DNA of 64,000 bases, taken from Corynespora cassiicola. Taxonomy: Eukaryota > Ascomycota > Dothideomycetes > Pleosporales > Corynesporascaceae. The notes under the pieces were generated by a model. It was given only the letters and a program-made list of their open reading frames with translations. It searched no databases and was not told the DNA's origin. The stretch lies in the NCBI GenBank assembly GCA_022059125.1, contig JAEUWY010000004.1, positions 558,001-622,000 on the forward strand, written 5' to 3'. Positions 52,087 through 64,000 of the stretch are shown here, piece by piece (positions within the stretch are counted from its first letter, which is position 1; every line of letters starts with the position of its first letter). Both the position numbers and the translations under genes were made by a program.

Positions 52087-53175
52087 TCATCTTGCGGCCC
52101 TTTGCTTTCCCTTGTTCGCTGCACGAGGGAGCGGCGCCGTCTCTTCCTCATCTACTTCCTCCATCCACGTCTCGTCCAGGTCTTCATCCTCGCCCAATTC
52201 GTGCTCCATTGGCTCTGGCTCTGGCTCTAGCTCCGACGCGCTGTTGGCCTTGTTGCGGCGTTTGGGTTTGAACAGAGCCTCGACTTCCTTCTCACCACGC
52301 ATCCGTAGACTGAGCTCCTTACACAGCGTCGACCATCTTAGCGGACTGGCACAGCTCGGGCATGTTCCCTCGACGGGTATCAGAGAGTCTCGGTTGCCTT
52401 CCTCGGCGAGAAAGCGGCCGGACAGGCAGCTCATGTGGCAGACGGCGCGACACGACTCTACGGGACAGACCAAGGCCAGAGAGATTGGCGTCTCGACCGG
52501 CTTCCTGCAGACAGCACAGGAATGCGAGGTCCGCTCCAGCAGATTGTGCGCCTTTTCGAGGTGCGGCTTGCAATCTTGGTATGCGACAGGGATCTCTCGG
52601 ATGACGGTGGGTATTGTGGATACGGGATCTTCTGGGGCTTGGCTGGGGAGGTCTGCGGGCGTGAGGTGGACCAGCGTGCTCTTGGGCAGTTTGGGCACCA
52701 GCTTCGCCGTGTGCTTGTCCCAGAGGGCGAAGACGTCGGGGGCGAAGAAGCGGAGCTGCAGCGGCCAGCGCGCAAAGCTCTTGACGACCAGCAGGTGGTG
52801 CAGATTCTTTAGCCTCGCGTCTAGGGACATGGGGGGCCGGCTCCTGCGCTTGGCGGGCGAGGCCTTCTTCTTGCTGCGCAGCTGGTCGCGCACGTCGGCA
52901 TCAATGTGCCTGGTGGCATGCGTGTTCTGCCAGGCCCACTCGAACTGGAGGGCGGCGAGCCTCGAGGGGAAGCCGGTGACGATGCAAGTCATCTCCCACG
53001 GCCGCTTGCCCTGCATCGAGGTGCGCTTTGCGCCGCCCTTGGTGGAGCCATTGTGCTGGCCGAGCCTCCTCGCGGGGTTCGGGGTGCTGCCGACGTAGTA
53101 CGACTTGCGGTTGCTGGCGCGCAGCAGGTAGCAGCAGTAGAAGGCGGGAATGGGGCGGTCCATGGGGCGGTCCAT
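52087..53175 (-). CDS. SLX1: Slx1 structure-specific endonuclease subunit
   Basis: A single exon of 362 codons. The GIY-YIG nuclease domain occupies residues 12 to about 90: FYCCYLLRASNRKSYYVGST, then NPARRLGQHN with the catalytic Arg, and LQFEWAWQ with the metal-binding Glu79. A C-terminal RING/PHD-like zinc domain follows (CAVCRKPV, CPVESCRAVCHMSC, GTCPSCASPL). After it come a basic stretch (KPKRRNKANS) and an acidic tail. Slx1 pairs with the Slx4 scaffold to cut branched DNA in replication-fork and recombination repair; the zinc domain binds Slx4. The start codon lies in a 12-bp tandem duplication, so MDRP is encoded twice and translation could begin at 53175 or 53163. Both give a full nuclease domain. 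Confidence 0.95.
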   Translation of the reverse strand: MDRPMDRPIPAFYCCYLLRASNRKSYYVGSTPNPARRLGQHNGSTKGGAKRTSMQGKRPWEMTCIVTGFPSRLAALQFEWAWQNTHATRHIDADVRDQLRSKKKASPAKRRSRPPMSLDARLKNLHHLLVVKSFARWPLQLRFFAPDVFALWDKHTAKLVPKLPKSTLVHLTPADLPSQAPEDPVSTIPTVIREIPVAYQDCKPHLEKAHNLLERTSHSCAVCRKPVETPISLALVCPVESCRAVCHMSCLSGRFLAEEGNRDSLIPVEGTCPSCASPLRWSTLCKELSLRMRGEKEVEALFKPKRRNKANSASELEPEPEPMEHELGEDEDLDETWMEEVDEEETAPLPRAANKGKQRAAR

Positions 53176-59671
<6,496 letters not shown>

Positions 59672-60319
59672 GATACTTTTTTGGATTCGTCATGGTGGAT
59701 GCTCTTGTTATTCACGAAAACCCACCCTCTTTTTCACCGGCATCTCCAACATCCCCTTTACACATTTATGGCATCATCAGGCGGCGTTGTGGGCAGCGGC
59801 GTCCTGTCCCCGGTTTCGATATCCCCAACTTACGACCGACATGATACCGGTTTTACCAAGGCGTGTCTGCATCTATTTCTGGGTTCCATTTCTCACTACT
59901 CACCATGGTTGGTTTCCACGGCTGTCAAAAGCTCTTCTATTTGTGCCAGCACCCTTATTTTGGGCATTGGCTTGTATTTTACAGTTCGGTAGTCAATGGT
60001 TTGTGTTGGGTTAGGTATGTTTTCGAGGCAGAGCGACGGGTGGTAATGGAGGCTGCCAGATGTAATGGCCGGTCGCAACAGGTATACATGTACTGTGGTA
60101 GAGGAGAAATAGCTCAACATGCATGAAACATGGTATTTTGCGTTGTTACAACATGGCGCGATGCTCTGGTGATGACATGGCCGGCTCGGTGGGCACCTGG
60201 GAGGTACACAGGTGGGCAGACAGCGGTGCACGTGTTCGCGCTCTGACCAGGGCTTGGCGCGTCCCATCTTTTTCGACTTCTCGCAGAGGATGGAATGGAA
60301 ACCGCGGACGACATCAACC
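59672..60319. other. intergenic, no gene seen
   Basis: 3' UTR of the demethylase gene and OXA1 promoter; both genes lie on the plus strand. No coding signal. Confidence 0.5.
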
Positions 60320-62149
60320 ATGCTTCCAAGTAGAGGGTTGCGGCCTGCGCGATTGGCCTCCTCGGCCCCTCGCCAGTCTTCCATCTTGCACTCCAATGCC
60401 GCACGCAAGGTGTGTTGTTGCCCCAATCCGCCAGGCTCCTCCGCCTCCGCCCTCCGCGCCGCCCATGCTAACACCCTCCCGCCAGTTTTCCTCGGTTCCT
60501 CGCACCTCTGCCCTGCCCGTTGCTTCGTCGCGCTCGAGCGCCCTCCGGTCGACGAATTGGCGCTCCGGAGCCGCGTCCTACCCGCCCAACGTCCGCCTGA
60601 CGCCATCATCTGTCCGTTACGGCTCCTGGTACGCCCCATGGTCCTGGTCCTGGGGTCGCTCGAGCACGCCTGCGCTGGATGCCAACCCAGCTGCTCCCGT
60701 CGAGGCTGTCCCCGAGGTTCCCGCAGCTGCCACCGAGCCTGCCGTCGCCGCCGCAGCGAACCCTGAAGTCGTCGCTGCCAGCTCCAATGCTGCGCCTGCC
60801 GCGGCCGATTCGAAGCTCCTGGAGGACATTTTGTCCATGGAGAATGTCCCTGCGCCGGATTCGGTACCGTTGATTGATCCCACCGCGCCCATCACACATA
60901 TTGGCCAGTTGCAGGAGCTTGGCCTGGACTACGGATGGGGTACTTCGGCCTTTTTCCAGTGGGTTATTGAGCATGCCTACCTCTACTCGGACTACGGTTG
61001 GGGAGGCGCCATCATTCTGTCGACGATTGCCCTCCGAGCCATTATGCTGGTCATTCAGCGCAAGGCCTCTGACACCATGGCCAAGATGGCGGCCATGAAG
61101 CCTGTGCTACAGCCTCTGCAGGACGAGCTGGAAGTCGCGAAGCGCAACGGCGATGCGAGCAAGGAGGAATACCTCAAGCACAGGCAAAATGCAATCTACA
61201 AGGACCTTGGCCCTGCCATGATCACGGTCCCGTTGGTCACGCTCGGCCAGGTCGCTTTCGGTTTTGGCGCGTTCAGGTGCATCAGAGGCATGAGCACGCA
61301 GCCCGTTACTGGAATGACAACCGATGGTTTCGCTTGGTTCACGGATCTCACTGTCCCTGATCCGTACTACATTCTGCCGGTTGCCTCTGGTGCTGTCGCG
61401 TACGCCTTGTTCAAGGTATGTCTGCGCCTCCCCCTTGTCAAGTCTCGCCGAGTGGCATAACTAACGTGTTCACGCAGTTGGGTGGTGATACTGGTGTCGC
61501 CAACGACGCCCCTACGGCCAGCGCACGCAAGGGTCTAATGTACGGTATGCCCGCCTTTATGACCGTCATCACGGCCTTCCAGCCTGCCGGTCTTCAGCTG
61601 TACTTTGTCATCAGCAGCATGCTTGGTGCAGCCTCTGGACAACTTCTCCGCCAGCCGGCCGTGAGAAAACTCGTTGGAATCCATCCTCTACCTACCAAGG
61701 AGAGCAACGAGCTGTTCGACAAGGTGGCTAGGGGTGAGCTCAAATTGGGCGACATCCAGGCTCCCGACGGCACCATCAGGTACCAGGCTCCCACTCCGAC
61801 TACCCTAGGCGCCAAGAAGACGTCTGCTCCCAAGGGAGCTATCCAAAACCGAGGTATCAACATCAAAGCAGGCACAGTGGTCCCAGCTCACCTTCGTCAG
61901 CCCGAACCGGCCATCAACAAGGACATGCCGGACCGCGACGTCGACTATGAAAAGGGCATGCCCAAGGGCTTCAACCCGCTGAAGCAGATGGACTGGCTTG
62001 CGCGCAACTACCAGCCCAAGTACGTGTGGAGGCGTATGACGTCGAGCACGAAGACCAACCTGATCGAGGACGACAAGAAGGAGAAGGCGAGGAAGAGGGC
62101 GGAAGACTATGCGGTTGAGCGCAGACGCAGATTTGAGAATAGGAGGTGA
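60320..62149 (+). CDS. OXA1: mitochondrial inner-membrane insertase Oxa1
   Basis: Exons 60320-60409, 60486-61415 and 61478-62149 encode 563 residues. The N terminus MLPSRGLRPARLASSAPRQS is Arg/Ser/Ala-rich without acidic residues, a mitochondrial presequence. An Ala/Pro/Glu-rich linker follows, then the YidC/Oxa1 core: YGWGTSAFFQWVIEHAYLYS, GGAIILSTIALRAIMLVIQR and the hydrophilic loop KMAAMKPVLQPLQDELEVAK. Further spans are at AMITVPLVTLGQVAFGFGAF, DPYYILPVASGAVAYALFK and FMTVITAFQPAGLQLYFVIS, five in all. The 180-residue basic C-terminal tail (KKEKARKRAEDYAVERRRRF) is the ribosome-binding feature that separates Oxa1 from Cox18. The protein inserts mitochondrially encoded and some imported proteins into the inner membrane. 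It converges on MIM1. Confidence 0.95.
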
Positions 62150-62599
62150 TTTTGGGGTTGGAACTGAAGCTGGAGCTTGCATCGTGTATGATATGTAGGG
62201 ATTCTCTTCTTGTGTTAGTAGAGGCCTGGAAAACAGCACTGGGCGGTTGAGGCATTGTATCAATAAGGCTGGCGGCCAGACAGCTCTGGCTCGCCGTGTA
62301 AATGGTATCGAGATACAAAATAAAATGCTCTTTGTGTATTGCCACGGTTGATGAGTTGTCTCTTTTTCTCTTCTGTTTTCCACAATGCCGAATTGAGTCG
62401 AGTCGAGTTCGCATCGCTCGTCCTCCCCAAAACGCCGAGAAATCAACGTTGAAGGTAGCACGCGTTGGTGTGAAGAAGCGCCCCCTCCCCTTTCTATGTA
62501 CAGATGGGCCAGTGAGGCCCATCTCTCTTCCGTCTAGTTGCTCCCATGATCTCAACCCCCATCTAACAACGCTCTCTCGCTCGGGTGGTGTCGAGTGCT
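62150..62599. other. intergenic between convergent OXA1 and MIM1
   Basis: 3' UTRs of both genes; no further feature seen. Confidence 0.5.
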
Positions 62600-63115
62600 T
62601 TACTCGAGGGACGTGTAGGCCTCCATCTCGCGGCCGCTCCTCCTTCTGCGCTCCACGGGGTCGGCGCGCATCTCTACGCCCGGGCCGAGAGGGCGGGATG
62701 ATCGGTGGGAGGGAAATATCTGAAGAAGCGCGTCAGCCATCCGTCCACCCCGGCACAAACTGCTCTCTCGCCACGCAACCCCAACAACCGCAAAACCAAA
62801 GTAACCCGAAAGCAGAAGAGAGAGAGAGGGAGGGAGAGAGACGCAACGTACCTTTGTACCCCCCCACCCCAACCGAAACGCAACCTCATTCGCAACCAAC
62901 TCCCCGAACCCCAGCATCAGCCCGTTCACGAACGGAAGCACCAGGTTGATGGCCGCGCCGCGCACGAGACCCCACAGCGTAGGCGGCTTGTACAGGATCA
63001 GGGGCGAGGAGCTGCTGGAGGCGGGCGAGGAGGAGGGCGGGGGGTGCGCCGAGTAGGTTTCGCTGTCGGAGGGGAGGGTTAGGGTGGAGTCGGTGAGGGG
63101 GGGGTCGGAGGCCAT
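62600..63115 (-). CDS. MIM1: mitochondrial outer-membrane import protein Mim1 (Tom13)
   Basis: Exons 62852-63115 and 62600-62719 encode 127 residues. The 132-nt intron (GTACGT...CTTCAG) joins GWGGTK to IFPSHRSSRPLGPGVEMRAD. The N-terminal half is Ser/Pro-rich and disordered. It is followed by the family core PPTLWGLVRGAAINLVLPFV, NGLMLGFGELVANEVAFRLG, which contains the single outer-membrane span with small-residue (G/A) packing positions. Mim1 forms the MIM complex that inserts alpha-helical outer-membrane proteins and helps TOM assembly. Without the intron the frame reads into an unrelated hydrophobic tail, so the splice is well supported. Confidence 0.93.
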   Translation of the reverse strand: MASDPPLTDSTLTLPSDSETYSAHPPPSSSPASSSSSPLILYKPPTLWGLVRGAAINLVLPFVNGLMLGFGELVANEVAFRLGWGGTKVRCVSLPPSLSLLLSGYFGFAVVGVAWRESSLCRGGRMADALLQIFPSHRSSRPLGPGVEMRADPVERRRRSGREMEAYTSLE

Positions 63116-63789
63116 GGCGGGTGGGGGTTTAGGTTTGGATGGCTGGGCGGGTGCGTGTGTGCGTGGGTGTTGGGGCCTCCGGGGTGGATGGCTGGACAGC
63201 GAGGAGGGTTGCGGAGATGGATGTTGCCGGTGTTCGGAGGGCGGCGAGGCGGCGGAGGGATATGCGCTCTGGAGTGTCGCTGTCGGGTGGGGGGGCGAGA
63301 TGGCGGCGGGGCGGAGGAGGGTGGGTGCCCGAGGTTAGAAGCGTGCCTGGGGGATGCGGAGGGTGGTTGAGGCTCTGTGAAGTTTGATGCTGGGGAGTGC
63401 CAAGGCCGGGAGCTTGTTGCTCATCCTGGCATGGGCTTTTTCGGCTGGGGGGGGTTTGGGACGGGCGGGATGGGGGATTGGAGAGGGTTGCACGCTTTTT
63501 CTCTTTGTACGGGCCGGGAGGATGCAGGATTGGAGCTTGGATATGGGGGTAAGAATGCAATCCGAGCAATTGAGCGGGATTGAGGGCGGTTCCAGAGGTG
63601 AAGGCGAGATGGCCAATCAGGGCGCGCCTGTCCGGGAAGACGTCAGGCTGCCGCCCGGTGGTGGTGGAAACCCCACTGCCACCCGCCGGAGCTCTACCAC
63701 ACAACCGCAACAGCTATCCACCGAGAGTCCTCTGCCCCTCCTCCACCACTTTCCTTCTCTACTTCGCAACGGATCCCATCGCTGCAACC
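63116..63789. promoter_or_regulatory. divergent promoter region of MIM1 and SHP1-like genes, G-rich
   Basis: 674 bp between divergent starts. The plus strand from 63116 to about 63480 is strongly G-rich with many GGG and GGGG runs and few C-rich stretches, giving clear G-quadruplex potential. No separate gene recognised; frames there reflect the composition. Confidence 0.5.
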
Positions 63790-64000
63790 ATGTCGTCTGG
63801 AGCTCCGGCAAATCACGACGCCCTCGTCGCCGAACTGGCAGGCTTGACCGGCGTCGCTCCCGCAGAGGTAGGTCGAAGCGCATAGAAGGCCGCAGCTGGC
63901 AGTCTCGTCTTACTGACTAATTCGCCTCCAGGCAGAACGCTACCTCGCCGCTGCCAACTGGAACATCGAGACGGCCGCCCAACTCTACTTTGAAGGAGCC
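63790..64000 (+). CDS. SHP1: p47/Shp1-like Cdc48 cofactor, N-terminal part (runs off window)
   Basis: Exon 1 63790-63867 and exon 2 from 63932 to the window edge; the intron GTAGGT...CTCCAG is phase 0. The visible 49 residues, MSSGAPANHDALVAELAGLT, GVAPAEAERYLAAANWNIET and AAQLYFEGA, form a UBA-like three-helix domain of the kind at the N terminus of p47/Shp1 (NSFL1C). The pattern 'Ala-Glu-Arg-Tyr-Leu...Ala-Asn-Trp-Asn-Ile' is characteristic. Family members carry SEP and UBX domains downstream and link Cdc48/p97 to ubiquitinated cargo in membrane fusion and degradation. Those domains are outside the window, so other UBA-UBX proteins remain possible. Confidence 0.7.

Overview
The window is nuclear DNA from a filamentous ascomycete (Pezizomycotina; the class Dothideomycetes is a guess from general gene flavour, not shown). 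The reasons are dense GC-rich genes with short introns (about 50-130 nt, GTANGT donors, CTAAC-type branch points), fungal-specific families (GH12 cellulase, fungal-rhodopsin/PTH11-like receptor, UNC93-like fungal transporter, Mim1/Tom13), and standard eukaryotic housekeeping genes. I assembled gene models by hand from frame continuity, splice signals and recognised protein families; coordinates are first to last coding base, with exons given in each entry.

Layout, left to right. 2.4-12.0 kb: an uncharacterised membrane protein (+), a very long polyQ-containing F-box protein (-) and a SUKH (SMI1/KNR4) domain protein (-). 12.0-16.4 kb: no convincing gene. 16.4-18.6 kb: a secreted GH12 endoglucanase (+) convergent with a TetX-like FAD monooxygenase (-). 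19.8-29.5 kb: a 33-residue single-span membrane protein (+), coatomer delta subunit (-), a large acidic protein of unknown function (+) and a NIPA-type Mg2+ transporter (+). 30.4-35.3 kb: anaphase-promoting complex subunit Apc4 (+), then ribosomal proteins uL2 (-) and eS17 (+) divergently transcribed from one 248-bp promoter. 35.9-40.1 kb: an orphan protein (+) and a membrane-anchored PhoD-type phosphatase with a 12-nt microexon (-).

40.6-51.1 kb is the accessory-looking part: a small Cys-containing ORF, AT-rich and gene-poor DNA, a PTH11-like receptor (+) convergent with an UNC93-like transporter (-), then another 2.9-kb gene-poor stretch. 51.2-64.0 kb is compact housekeeping DNA: thymidylate kinase (+) and the Slx1 nuclease (-) with stop codons 47 bp apart, a KDM5/JARID1 histone H3K4 demethylase (+), Oxa1 (+) convergent with Mim1 (-), and the 5' end of a p47/Shp1-like Cdc48 cofactor (+) running off the right edge.

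The genes do not form an obvious pathway or secondary-metabolite cluster. The functional neighbourhoods visible are the ribosomal pair, the DNA-metabolism pair and the two mitochondrial membrane-insertion genes. I found no confident tRNA, rRNA, CRISPR array or intact transposon. Nothing here is clearly a new system; the best candidates for novelty are the orphan proteins, the 33-residue protein, the small Cys ORF interrupted by one in-frame stop, a recurring hairpin motif and several unusual gene structures.
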